Origin: Hymenopellis radicata
Lineage: Eukaryota; Basidiomycota; Agaricomycetes; Agaricales; Physalacriaceae
Reading direction: 5' to 3'
Assembly (NCBI GenBank): GCA_015501595.1
Contig: JADNRX010000324.1
Span: forward strand, 1 to 61,376
DNA: 61,376 nt
Under the pieces are notes generated by a model. That model was not told the DNA's origin. It was given only the letters and a program-made list of their open reading frames with translations, and made no database searches. Position 1 is the first letter of the stretch. The number at the start of each line of letters is the position of its first letter. This document shows positions 10,541-21,772 of this stretch, one piece after another. Both the position numbers and the translations under genes were made by a program.

Positions 10541-10730
10541 AAAGGTGCGCATATGATGACCAATGAGTTGTGACTCACCGAGCCGCATGAACGCGCATGA
10601 ACCGTCATGATCCTTCATACTCGGTCGTTTCATCGATCGGTATTTGTGATGCCAGCGCATCGAGTCGAAGATTCTCCCTCGACAGGCCTCCCATTAGACA
10701 ACCCATCTAGACCTTTTCTATACTGCCATT

Positions 10731-11948
10731 ATGTCTACACCCACCGGAAAGTGGGATGCTAGGCGCGTGTCCGGAATTCGCGTCGCGTCCTAGGTGTTGC
10801 TCAACTTCTTTCTTGCTTAGGTATCTTGGCCCTGTGCCCCACGACACGTCCTACTACGCGAAAGGAATGGTCGGCGGTGCCCTTGCCTGTGGTATCACCC
10901 ACGCCGCAATGACTCCCGTTGATGTAGCAAAGTGCAATATGCAGGCAAGTCGCCGGACGTTTAATTCATTTCGGTTAGCTTACTCTCAACTTGTGGCGTG
11001 GATATAGGTCAATCCAGCAAAGTACACGGGCCTCGGGTCTACTATCAGACTTCTCCTCAAGGAGGAGGGCTCCACTGGTATCCTGAAAGGCGTCGGACCG
11101 ACGTTTGTCGGATACTCGCTCCAAGGCATGTTCAAGTACGGGATCTACGAAGCCTTCAAGGACGTGTACATGAATGTGGCGGGACCGACGCTCACGGATA
11201 GCTACAAGGGCTTGATTTGGTGTGCTGCGTCCGCGTCTGCGGAGTTTGTTGCCGACGTCGCGCTGTGTCCTCTTGAGATGACCAAGGTTAAGATTCAGAC
11301 GTCCCCCAACGGCACGTTCCCCACCGCGTTTGGCGCCGCTCTGAGGGAAATGAGAAATCAAAAGGCCGAGACGCGGTATCCGTTTGGATCCCTGGTCCCT
11401 CTTTGGTCGCGTCAGGTAAATATTACGCTCCATTCAGTGATTTGAACTTCTTCGTCTATTAACGCAACATCAGATCCCGTATACGATGGCCAAGTTTTAC
11501 TTTTATGAAAAAGTCGTTCAGCTATTCTACACTCACGCCTTCACGGCGCCCAAAGACAGCTATTCAATGGTGACGCAACTCGGCATCACCTTTGCGTCTG
11601 GATACATCGCGGGCGTCGTCTCGGCTGTCGTCTCCCATCCCGCTGACTCGCTCGTCTCGCAACTTGGAAAGGCTGAGAATAAGGGCAAGTCCATTGGAAC
11701 TATCGCCTCCGAGGTTGGCATCAAGACTATTGCTATCAAGGGCCTTGGGACTCGTGTTCTCATGATTGGTATGTCCTCATTTTTTTACGATGGTTATTCG
11801 TTGGTGTTGAGACGTTTTGATAGGTACTTTGACTGGTACGTGACCATGTTGTGTCGAGCGCCGCTTGCTTACGATGACAGGTTTCCAATGGTGGATCTAC
11901 GACACCTTCAAGACAACCATGGGTATGGGTACAACCGGTGGGAAGTAA
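10731..11948 (+). CDS. PIC2: Mitochondrial phosphate/copper carrier, Pic2-type
   Basis: Mitochondrial carrier family (SLC25) protein of the phosphate-carrier branch, importing phosphate (and copper, for yeast Pic2) across the inner membrane. Six exons: 10731-10768, 10821-10944, 11008-11415, 11474-11768, 11824-11835 and 11881-11948, total 314 aa. Carrier signature variants appear as TPVDVAKCNMQ, CPLEMTKVKIQ and SHPADSLVSQL. Other blocks are GPTFVGYSLQGMFKYGIYE, PFGSLVPLWSRQIPYTMAKF and the C-terminal IGTLTGFQWWIYDTFKTTMG. Two oddities: intron 2 uses a GC donor (CAG|GCAAGT), and exon 5 is a 12-nt microexon (codes TLT plus split Gly codons) that restores GTLTG. Intron 1 has a weak donor (GTCCGG) and its position is the least certain. 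A broken 5' copy lies 2.7 kb upstream. Mir1-type phosphate carrier is the alternative name. Confidence 0.88.
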
Positions 11949-12359
11949 GATCGAGGCGCGACCAAACTTATTAGTGCGATGTTCTGCTTTTCATTTTCTC
12001 GGCCAGGGACTAATCTTCTGTGGTTGGTAGGAGATCTGGGACGTGTAAATACATTTGCTATTCTTAATCATAGACTTGTGTGTACCGGACGAGGAGCAAT
12101 GCACGTTTAGACGCATTGCTACAAGACTCCGCTAAGAAACAGACCTTCGGGTGGCTCTTCCGAGCTTATTGTCTTTTCAACTTGAACTCGTCTGGCTTGA
12201 CCTAGAGGTGAGGAGGGGGAGGACGATGGAACGTGCATCGCCAACGAAGCTCCGATTATCCAGCAAAGGATTCGAGAGACCTATTTGGCTGAAAATGTAT
12301 ATATATGCCAAGCGTCGATGAATAATATACAGTGGCTTGTAAACCTATGTTCAAGACTC

Positions 12360-13522
12360 TCATCCCCGCCTAGCTAACCACTTGTTGAAGAGCTCCGGGC
12401 AACGCGGCCTATGCGCGAACCAGTTGGTAAGGTAGTACTGGTGCCTCACGTCCAGCATCTTGTACTCTTTGCATCCAGAACACATAACTTTCTTCGGATA
12501 GAGCGCGGCAGTGTGATCGACAGCTGGATCTGTTTTCAGGAAATGTTTGCGGCTGGTGGGTGTGCTGCGAAGGTCTGAGGGCCACGTAACGAGAGATGCG
12601 AGGAACTCCTCTTTGAGGGACGCTTTGTCCACAGGAGGTGACGGTAGGGAATAAAGGGCTTCGTCGTTTGCGACCGTGGGGGTGTTCTGCGTTCGAGCCT
12701 TTTTCGGTGGAGGACTAGGGAAGAACATTGGTTAATGAATCGGGGGAGAGAGACTGGACACGAACACTTCTTCTTCTTCCTCTGAGTAATCTGCGTCGCA
12801 CTCATTTCCTCTTCCAGGTTGACGTGGAAGTTCTCTTTATATGACCTGACATCTTCCACGAACACTTCTTCTTCTTCTTCCTCTGAGTAATCTGCGTCGC
12901 ACTCATTTCCTCTTCCAGATGAATTCTCTTTAGTATGATCCGACAAATCTTCCGGAATCGAATAACTTTCTCTTGTATCTGCAACAACATACAACACGTG
13001 AGTAACTGTCCTTAGAAAGCAGGATTGCATATAGAACGTACTGCATTTCCATCATGGGCTCCGAGTACGTGCTGTTGGCGGCAGCCTCCATAAGGTGGCC
13101 AAGATCATCCCAACTTCAAACAAGGGATTGAGAATGATCGAGATGAGGGAGAAAGAAAGAGCGTACATTTCGTTAGCAGCATCCGATACAGGCGCGCCAC
13201 TCGAATGAACGTGGATGTCCGGGTGGGCTTGGTTCAGTTCATGATTAGCGATGGGAGTGTTCCACGTGAGTGTCTCGTAGTCTTCGTCCTCCAGAGGAAG
13301 AGGGTCTTCAAGACGCGGCAGAGTAGATCGCATTGCGGATTCTTTAAAGGTAGTTTGCATGGCTGAGCAGATGAAGACCAGCGCTCGCCAGTATTTATAT
13401 AATTTCCTCGCGCTCAGGTGCATTCCATTGTCGTCCATTTGAGGCCAGACGAAGGTCCAAGTGCACAATGATCTGCTGTGGACTGCCAGGGTCAGCATGC
13501 ATCGGTGCTTGGGCAATTGCAA
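12360..13522 (-). CDS. Hypothetical protein with C-terminal Cys/His-rich segment
   Basis: Uncharacterised protein. A five-exon minus-strand model keeps frame throughout: 13522-13167, 13113-13042, 12978-12945, 12790-12762 and 12714-12360, giving 281 aa. The joins make continuous-looking sequence, e.g. SDAANE to IWDDLGHLMEAAANSTYSEP, and RKKKKCS to PPPKKARTQ. A basic stretch (RKKKKCSPPPKKAR) looks like a nuclear localisation signal. The C-terminus has VMCSGCKEYKMLDVRHQYYL followed by HRPRC, a possible C-x2-C...H-x3-C zinc-binding element seen in Agaricomycete proteins of unknown role. Intron 3 (154 nt) contains an upstream duplicate of exon 4. The start is uncertain; an inner Met at MDDNGMHLS is equally possible. 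An alternative reading through the acidic DADYSEEEEEE frame cannot be excluded. Confidence 0.5.
12759..12916. repeat. Approximately 98-bp tandem duplication covering exon 4 of the hypothetical gene
   Basis: The segment around ACGAACACTTCTTCTTCTTC...CTGCGTCGCACTC occurs at 12759-12818 and again at 12857-12916. Flanking sequence is also similar, which gives a period of about 98 bp. On the minus strand each copy carries a GCGACGCAG acceptor followed by ITQRKKKKC codons. Confidence 0.75.
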
Positions 13523-15012
13523 ACGAGTGGCTCAGAACTTTGGCCGGGACCAAATATGGACGTGACAATGGTCTGAGGGTGCCATTGTATTTTCTCGAAC
13601 AGGATCGCATTGCCTCCATATAGCGGACAAAGATCCACGACGGTCTTAGCTGTGTAAGAAAAATTGGCTGTGGAAAACGCAGGAGGAGTGTAACCGCAGC
13701 TAGAGTATCATCGCTGAGCAGTTGAGTCAGTCCAGGCCCTGGAAGCTCCCTAGACCGCCGGCGAAAAATTGAATATTCGAGGACCAAAATGAGCCAAAAT
13801 CGCGGCGAATATTTGAATATTTGAGGCTCTGAGAGGCCAAAGCCCAGCGAAATTTTGGATATTTCAGAGGCTGAGGAGGACCTCCAACACCAACCTGGCA
13901 GAGCTATGGTTTTGGAGTAGGCCGGACATGGATGCGCGGTTTCGCCGTCGTATGATAGGTAAATCAACCTACAACGGCGCCCAGCACTGCCGAGCAGCAA
14001 GAAAATCGAATTTCAGGGTGTGACTGCCATCACGGTACGTGACATCCCAGCATGATATGAGTCTTAGCAGATATGAGGCTCTGAGGTCGCGCGTGTAGAG
14101 CTAGCTGTCAGTCGTCGAACGCGCAAGGAAAGATTCGTCCACTTTTCCTGATATGAGAGGTTGGATTCATTCAAGAGCCATGCAACGGAGCGGACATGAA
14201 CGGAATCTGGGGTTCCTTGGTCAAGGAAAAAACAAATGCGGTGGGGCTCAGGAGAAAGCCAGTCCAAGTTCCCACGGTGCGGCTTGTTGATGTTCAACGT
14301 TCATCATCTTCCCAAAGCTGGATACGTGCTCGAGTGGCATCCTTGATCGCATCTGGTCGTACGAGGCTCTGAAGTAAAGAAAAAATCTCTCCCTTATTGG
14401 TGGGGAATAATTGGAGACCGCGTTACTAATACTGGATAGATTCATTACCACAGCTCAAAGATCTACCATCTCACGCTTGTCGTTCGCGCGACGCGAAGAC
14501 TGGTTTTCACGAGACCCTGATGATCCTCTCCTAGTGCTGCAGATAGCCAACCTTATCAATCGGTCGAAATGCACGCTGCCCATGGTCACGTCTTCCGCGA
14601 CAGGGCTTGCCGCTCCCATTCCACCCCATGGGAGTAAAGTTACTCTTATTCGCAACTTTAGTCGTCGTCGGAGGGAGAATGCACGAATTGAAGGAGCGCT
14701 CTTCCTTCTCAGAAAAGAAACGCACGATTCTGTGGTCAGTATTCAGCTGTCCTGTGGATATTCATCATATAGATTAGGAGATTCTTCCCCGCTGCTCACA
14801 CCGTGGGCGGATGATGAAAATGTATGTCGACATCCATGTCTTCCAACGAAGGTTAAATCTAATATTGATGCTCAGACCGACGGCGCCAGACCAATCCTTT
14901 TGACTCGGAAAACCCGGTAAACACGCTCGAGAGGAGCGGCAAGGGTTGGCGCTGTGAGCCCTTCAAGCACGGGCCCAGGTGTGCTTTTGCGAGTACGGGC
15001 AGGGACGCGACA
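13523..15012. other. No confident gene; AT-rich triple repeat at 13761-13875
   Basis: At 13761, 13803 and 13848 a motif like GCGAAAAATTGAATATTCGAGG recurs about every 42-45 bp (three diverged units). Open frames at 13395-14000 (minus) and 14411-14920 (plus, 169 codons) have no recognisable domain, and the plus frame has no supporting splice or signal features. GAGGCTCTGA also recurs near 13818, 14073 and 14361. Confidence 0.4.
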
Positions 15013-15521
15013 ATGAAATGGCCCGCCGAGTTCTGCGAAGGCGGGCATTCGAAGGGCGGACGAAGCGACCGACACTCACGCCAGACGATCGATCATCCAA
15101 GGGACCAAGTCGCTTCCGATCCCCAATACCAATGCCGCCCCCAGCTCGCTTTTCCGCAAGCCCAAAGGATGCATGCTGACGAAGGATCAAAAAAGGCACA
15201 CATCCCCACACAGCACATCGACATTGAAGGCACCGTCCATATCACGTTCAGCCCCGACGGCCTCCTCATACACGAATCAATATCTTGGGATGAACTTGAG
15301 AAGGATGTTAGCGTGTTGTGTCTGACCCTGGTGAGGAGAGTTCCAGTGGAGATGGTGCTGCGTTCGGAGAAGGTGACGGCGAAGGGGATGGAGGTTGTCG
15401 GGAAGGCGATGGCGCGAAAAAGGGATACGGACCGGGAGAGGGTGCTAGAGAACGTCAAGGTGAGTGTTGCGCGTCTAAGTACTGTCGTCCTGCAAATCAT
15501 CATTCCACCTAGGCGATATAA
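15013..15521 (+). CDS. Hypothetical protein, weak
   Basis: A frame of 149 codons (15013-15459) followed by a good intron (AAG|GTGAGT...CACCTAG, 53 nt) and a three-codon last exon (15513-15521) gives 151 aa. The second half looks protein-like (HIDIEGTVHITFSPDG, ISWDELEKDVSVLCLTL), ending in a charged helical stretch (RKRDTDRERVLENVK). The first 60 residues look like read-through of a non-coding or differently framed exon, so the true start is probably further in or upstream by splicing. No family recognised. Confidence 0.33.
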
Positions 15522-16133
15522 AAACGGGCTGAAAGCAATTTACCCACCGCTTGACAGCGAGGTGACTGCCGGCGTTGTGCAAACTCTGTCCGACGTTCGG
15601 TGTTGACTGCGCTCAACATCATCATCGAGAGGAACTCCGATTTAGAGACCTGCTGAGTGCTCTACCTGGCTGCGTAAATCTTACAAATTTTGGGGTGTGG
15701 TGGCGATGGTCATATCTCTTACGGCGGGCGTCATCGTTTCGTCGGTTACTGCCTTTGGTAAAACATGTTAATGGCTAAGTTCTGCCTTCCCGCTGCAGTA
15801 TTTATGTCTCATCTCAACACACCGTGTAGAGCGTACCAGGGTTAGCGACGCCTCGAAGCAACCCGCTTCAGAGATCGGCTTGACCAATCCAACTTGCTTC
15901 CTCGCAGAGCTTTTTACTGCGGTTCTTTCACGACCATGACCGACCTTCGCATCGAGCTGCGCCTCTTGATGGAACTCCGCGACTTCCTCAACAATGGGCG
16001 TTGCTAGGTGCGCTGCGGGTGGCGGTTCAGAAATGAATAAATACGGCTTGAGAGGACAAGTACACCATTATCGCATCGACTTCAGCCTTGGTCTGACACA
16101 TTCATTACACCACACGCAAACAATTTGAGTTCT

Positions 16134-16211
16134 CGCATTACCCACCCAACTTCCTTTCATCGTTATCCTCATCGCATTACCCACCCAGCTTCCTTTCATC
16201 GTTATCCTCAA
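16134..16211. repeat. 39-bp tandem duplication in 5' leader of the RlpA-like gene
   Basis: Two units of 39 bp (16134-16172 and 16173-16211), each CGCATTACCCACCC(A)...CGTTATCCTCA, ending two bases before the start codon at 16214. One or two mismatches. A recent slippage-type duplication in the leader. Confidence 0.85.
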
Positions 16212-16213
16212 AA

Positions 16214-16945
16214 ATGCTTCACCTGTCAATCGTCGCATTCTTCTTTGCGTTCATTGCATGCCTGCAATCCGTCGTCCTGGCTGCGCCAGTACCCTCAGAG
16301 GCGCAAGTTGAAAAGCGCAGCTTTTCTGGCCAGGCTACCTATTTCGATGGTTCGTTGGTTCTTAATAAAGTCTGGCATGTTCTGAAGCATCGACAGTTGG
16401 TCTCGGTGCTTGTGGAGACACCAGCGTTTCGACGGATTACGTCGTGGCGCTTGCCTCTGCTGACTACGACGATGGCCAATACTGCGGCCAGGTAATGCTT
16501 CGCATAGATATAAAAAAGCCTCTTACTGACGCTTCCTCAGACCGTTGTGATCACGTGCTCATCCTCTGGGACCAGCACCACTGCTACCGTCAAAGACAAG
16601 TGCTCGTCTTGCGCCAGTGGCGATCTTGGTACGTTTTGTCCCCTCCTCCAATCTGGGCGGTGATCCAAACCTTTCTTAGACATGTCGGAAGGACTCTTCG
16701 ATTTCTTCCAAGGTAGCACTGCAGATGGTGTCTTTGACATCACGTGGCAGTTCTCGTCGGATTCTTCTACCTCTAGCTCGAGCTCGGACTCGAATGGCGA
16801 CAGCAGCTCCGGTTCGACGAGCAACAGCTCTGGTTCGACCAATAACGACAACCCTCCGTCTGATTCGACCACCTCGGGCCCAAAGCAAGGTGACTCCAGC
16901 CCCGACTCTACCGGCACAGGATCGCCGGCCCCTACCCCCGCATAG
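16214..16945 (+). CDS. Secreted RlpA-like double-psi beta-barrel protein
   Basis: Predicted secreted protein of the RlpA-like/expansin-like double-psi beta-barrel superfamily, probably acting in the cell wall or outside the cell; catalysis is not implied. Exons 16214-16349, 16397-16491, 16541-16628 and 16680-16945 give 194 aa, all joins in phase. A signal peptide (LSIVAFFFAFIACLQSVVLA) is followed by a KR site in VEKRSFSGQ. The barrel core reads GQATYFDVGLGACGDTS, YVVALASADYDDGQYCGQ and TVVITCSSSGT, then VKDKCSSCASGDLDMSEGLF and GVFDITWQF, with the usual cysteines. A Ser/Thr-rich tail of about 70 residues follows and ends PAPTPA. It lacks the second expansin domain. The leader just upstream carries a 39-bp tandem duplication. 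Confidence 0.87.
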
Positions 16946-18408
16946 ATCCCTCGTTTCGTTTTGGTTCTGTTGTAGCCCCCGGTGGGCGCATCGTGATGGA
17001 CTCTCTTTTCTGCGTATATATAGGGTAGCCTTAATCCTGAATGGGCGTGGCTGGCATACTAAATCAATACTGTAACGTGTAATTCATAGTGGCAAGTTCA
17101 AGTTGTAGTCTTGGCAGTCTAACAAGATTGTTCGCACTACGGAATGGTGTCTGAAGAATTCTTCACCCGATAGTAGGTTGAATTAGCCAAGTAACAAGGC
17201 AAGGAGCAGTTCAAAGTATCGAATCTGTTCCATGGCAGTCTAGAGATCCGATGCCTTGGTACCCAAAACTTCACTCTGTAACGCCCTGAAATCATACTCA
17301 ATGTTTATAACAGTTCCTCCACGACGTTCAGCCAGCGCCCTCGTATAAGAGCCAATCCACAATTCCACGAGTTGGTTACAAGCATTGAATGCGGCTGTTG
17401 CGATACTTTCCGTCAACCTGTGAGATTGCCGTTGGACTCGCCCCCGAAGTTGTGCCCCTTGGGATCCCATGTACGCGTTCCCGCACCTTGGAGGATTGTA
17501 TCCGCGAGAGAGCGACATTACACCTAGGATTTTCAAAGCAGGAAAGGAAGCGAAAATCGGAATCGTGATCGACTTGAAGCGATCGCGGCACCAACCGAAT
17601 GCTCACTCTCAGACTGCGCGGATGGTCGATGCATTCGTACAATCCTCAACCGAGGTTTGATATCATACACAGGTGAGCGATGGTAGTAGTACTGCGATGC
17701 GACTGGGATGATAGTGATTTTCTACACAAACACGCGTTAGGGTAGGGCAAGAGACGGAGGAAGGACATATCATACCTGCAGGCTGCGGCAAGCTTTGAGG
17801 AAAGTAGAGTATACACCTTCACCGGGACGGTCAACGCGCCGTCGCAGCCTCCCGGAAGTTGAGCAAGATCTAGGTGGGCACTTGTAGGCCAGACACCGTT
17901 TACAGATGTTTCCCAGTCGAATGAATGCGGCCTCGTCTTACTATACGACGCTGATAGTGTCGGAGGCCGTTAAGTTGGTTCAATGCACCGTGGACAACCT
18001 GCCAAACGGTTATGGGGGAGGAGGTGCATCGATATTCAAGAAAGGGAGACGTTGATTCAGAGGCCACCGCGACTCGTTGTCTTTACGCAGAACGACCAGT
18101 AAAGTCGAGGAATCGCAGGAGGATGGTGGTGGTCGAGGTAACACCACGACCTGACGCGTGTTCCATATTCGGCCATCTCGCCGCTTTAGGAAATCGCCGC
18201 TCTGTAACGCGATCCCAGCATGAGGGCGAAACGGTACACCTCTGAAGCAAGCACCTCTCTCTAGCGACTCGACGCCCAACATTCCTTTCCCTTTTCTTAC
18301 CCACATCCATTCTCGAGATTTTCACCAGTGGCTATGTTGGACGTGGGCCTGACGTTTATTCGAGGCGACTTACAGCACATTACTAATTGATGTTGGTTCC
18401 AAAACGAC
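16946..18408. other. No confident gene
   Basis: A minus-strand frame at 17240-17536 (98 codons, ending ALQSEVLGTKASDL) and an overlapping frame at 17376-17642 could be remnants of a gene. No motif, signal peptide or coherent splice set was found. Frames at 18010-18325 lie on both strands and look random. Confidence 0.4.
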
Positions 18409-18595
18409 ATGACTCTGCCTCTCCGCCAGAAGCACCTCAAAACTGCATGCATCGAAGCGAGCTATATCGGTTCACGGTTGAATCCTGGACCTCAAAATAA
18501 CTATGACTGCCTCTCTGCCAGAAGCACCTCAAAACTGCATGCGCGAATTCGGTTCACACTTCCATCTCGAAAAAGCCTAGACCTCAAAATAACCT
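18409..18595. repeat. Tandem repeat, 2 x about 94 bp
   Basis: Units 18409-18502 and 18503-18595 both begin ATGACT-(CT)GCCTCTC and contain CCAGAAGCACCTCAAAACTG. Both end ACCTCAAAATAAC. Located downstream of the mucin-like gene; no coding role evident. Confidence 0.8.
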
Positions 18596-18953
18596 CACAC
18601 CGTGCCCTCGCAACTGCCGCAACGTCAGAAATGGATTCCGATTCTACACGACCTCGGGCTCTCTCTATCAAAAGTGAAAGTGAAAAAAGGGACCCATATC
18701 TACATCCACTTCATGACCCGCATGCATTTTAAAAGAGACACGGAAACACAACCCTAAAAGCAAAAAAAAAACAGTAGGAGGCACTAGAAATGCAATGACT
18801 ATAAATTAAGGAATCATATCCAATCAAACATGGAACCTGCCCGGCAAAGGAAGGACAAGCAGGCGAAACTGGTATATGCAGTCACAGCAAGCAAGAAAAC
18901 AACGTCTCTCTCTCTCACAAAACACAACATTCGTCCATTATCACAAACACACC

Positions 18954-21394
18954 TCACCAGTTCATGGTATTCTCCCTCAGAATCGGAGTCGAAATCGTGG
19001 CGGGCATAACGTGCCGCCTCTGCGTCATGGGTTGCCCACTGGGACTAACCCGGTCCATAAACGGATCCTCAACCTCACCAGGCCTGTCGCCCTGGAAGCC
19101 GCGCAACGAGTCCTCGGCGTAGAAGAAACTCCTGCGTCTCTGTCCACCAAGCGTGTCCTGGTCAAACTCGCGTCCCTCTGGGCGCATACCCGCCATGTCA
19201 GGTGGGTCACTCATGCGCCGATGAGCCTGCTCCTTGCGGCGCTGGACAGTGCGCCAGACGAGGTACAAGAGAGTGAGGACAGCCACAGAGCCCAAAGCGG
19301 TTGTGACACCGATGATGGCATCCTGTCGTGTCGTGGAGGACGAACCAGAAGCGGCACCGCTCGATGATGTCCCGGTATTAGAACCGTCATCATCGGGGGC
19401 AGCGACACTCAAGAGCGAAGACGACGCCATGACGTGGGAAACGAGCGACTGAGCATCATTGTTGCTGCCACCGTTATAGAACATGGAGGTCTTGACCTTG
19501 AGCTGGGCAGCGAGGTCCTCAACCGAATCGGCAGGGATGTAACAGAGAACCTGAGTACCGAGCTTTTGAACATCCGAGGTCGACTGGTAGGAGTCGGGGA
19601 TGTAGACTTGCAGTGCGAAAGGCAGGACATCAGAGTCTGAGAAAATTAGTGAGTAAGAACAAGCAGAATGTAAATGATGGTACGCACCAGAGACGCCAAG
19701 CGCAACCTCAAGCTGTGTGCGCGTGTAGGAGATAAGCTGAGCAGATGCAACGGAACTCCCAACAACAAATTCCCATGGATAATAGTTATCCATGAGCAAG
19801 CTCACAAATGTGAAGCTGCCCAAATCAACATTGTCGGTGTAGCTCACCCTAGGATAAATCCTATACGGGAGATCAGTGGGAATGGCTGCCACCGAGAAGG
19901 TCGTCGCTGGAGTCGGGTCCGTAGACAAGGTCGTCGTGACAGCATCTGGATCGGTCATGGTGGACGTGCCATCAGGCTCAGAGCTGACACTCGCAATTGC
20001 CAAACCACTCGTCGTTTCCCACCACTGCTTTGTCGTCGAGGTCGTCGACGTTGGTAGAGTCACGCTGAAAGCAGTGTCGGTAGAAGTGGAGGAGGGCGTG
20101 CCCGACGGGAAACTGATGATAACTGACGAGTTGGAAGCGGAAGCAGATGCGGAAACGGATCCAGAATCCGTCTGTGACGCTGAAATGGAGATGGGAATCG
20201 AGCCGCTGGCGCTGACACCTGAACCGCTGGCACTAACGCTAATGGGAGGCACCGAGCCCGAGGCACTGACGCTACTGGGGGAGCCTGAAGCACTGACAGG
20301 ATCGCTGAAAATGCTCGATAAAATGCTGGAGAGGATTCCAGAATCCGACTGGGACACAGGGGCGGAACTGATGGGCGATGATGAAACGGGGGGATCGGTG
20401 ATCTGAGAAGCACTGTCCGAAGTCGAAGAGGGATCGAGGATCGAAGAGAGGATGCCGCTGAGAATGTCGGTGGTGGTCGGCGTAGCAGACTCGGTTGAGG
20501 CGGGCGCATCAGTGGAGGCCGGAGCATCAGATGAAGCAGGTACATCAGACGAAGCTGGTGTCTCCGATGCGGACACGTCGGTAGAGCTGGCCGGCGCGTC
20601 CGAAGTGGACGAGGGGAGAATGGTGTTCAAGATGCTGCTGAGAATGCCGCCATCTGAGGTGGAGGCAGCCTCAGACGTGGCGGCAGCATCTGTGGACGAA
20701 CCAGTATCAGACGTGGTGGCAGCATCTGTCGTAGAAGACGCCGCGTCCGAAGTCGTCGATGGGGAAAGAATGGTGTTCAAGATGCTGCTGAGAATACCGC
20801 CATCTGAGCTGGTGGCCGTATCAGACGTGGTGGCAGCATCTGTGGACGAACCAGCATCAGAGTCAGTAGTAGACGCCGTGTCAGATGTGACAGTATCTGA
20901 TGAAGCGGTGGTGGTGTCAGTAGCCGTCGTGGTGGTGGTAGTACTAGATGGGATAATGCCGCCAAGGATGCTCGAAAGAATGCCTCCATCCGAGGATGTG
21001 GACGCGGCCGAGCTGCTACTGGCCGACGAGTCGGACGACACGGTGGAAGACGACGACGACGCCGAGTCTGTGGAGCCTGACACGGATGAATCGGTGGTCG
21101 ACGCCGAGGATGAAGCCGTCGTCGTCCCTGATGAGGAGGCGGTAGTCGTGTCAGAGGCTGTCGTGGACGTTGGTGGCAGCAAGCTGAGACCACTGAGGAT
21201 ATCTTGAGCGATAGTTGGTCAACATTGAAGCTAAAAAAAGGCTGTTACTTACCTCCCAGACCTCTCGAGTCCTTCTTGGCCGCAACAAAGCCTCTGCTCA
21301 GAGAACGCTTGGTATGAGTGTGCAAGTCATGAGCAGAGTCGGCGTTGGCAGCAAAGGCGAGGGAAAGGATTAGAAAGAAGGAATATATGTGCAT
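18954..21394 (-). CDS. Signalling-mucin-like single-pass membrane protein with ILSSIL repeats
   Basis: Large type I membrane glycoprotein resembling fungal signalling mucins (Msb2/Hkr1-like sensors), probably at the plasma membrane and cell wall. Exons 21394-21253, 21202-19688 and 19636-18954 give 779 aa; intron 2 (51 nt) is in frame and open. The signal peptide is MHIYSFFLILSLAFAANA; an upstream in-frame ATG at 21439 is less likely. Next come about 350 residues of Ser/Thr/Asp-rich linker, punctuated by hydrophobic motifs DGGILSSIL-x-x-I(L/I) or close variants. A folded extracellular part (PRVSYTDNVDLGSFTFVSLL to LCYIPADSVEDLAAQLKVKT) precedes the membrane helix IIGVTTALGSVAVLTLLYLV. A roughly 90-residue basic cytosolic tail ends ENTMNW. 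The Msb2 link rests on overall layout and remembered similarity of the membrane-proximal part, so it is an inference. Antisense frames here are low-complexity shadows. Confidence 0.85.
21203..21252 (-). other. Intron 1 of mucin-like gene
   Basis: 50-nt intron, donor GTAAGT, acceptor CTCAAG, phase 1. Splicing joins the signal-peptide exon (SRGLG) to DILSGLSLL, the first hydrophobic repeat. Confidence 0.85.
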
Positions 21395-21772
21395 TTGGAC
21401 GGGGCTGTCAGGCCAGGACAGCAGGGGGATGGGGGCCAAAGGTAGTGAAAGAGCGTGGGTGCTGCGTGAGCAGAGTCTTTGGTGGCGAGAATGCCAGATT
21501 TCAAAGTTTACGAAAAGAACTAGGCGAGTCTACTTGGAAACGGGTGTTGATACGCCGGTTTAACGCCGCTGCCAAATCGGGACAAACATAGCTCAGGGGT
21601 AATCAACAATTCTCAGGGGTTGTTTTTATTTTTTATTTTTATTTTTTTTATTTTTGTGGAAGCATAGGACTTTTAAAACAGCACATATCATGGCATAAGG
21701 ACATATCGACTACCCTACAGTACTTAGATGAATCCAATCTAGCTAGCAGTTAGTATTAGCCCCACTGTTCGC

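Noticed and set aside
20452..21207. 251-codon plus-strand frame rich in Val/Glu/Ala/Ser
   Set aside because: Exact antisense of the Ser/Thr-rich repeats of the mucin-like gene; low-complexity codons leave the opposite strand open.
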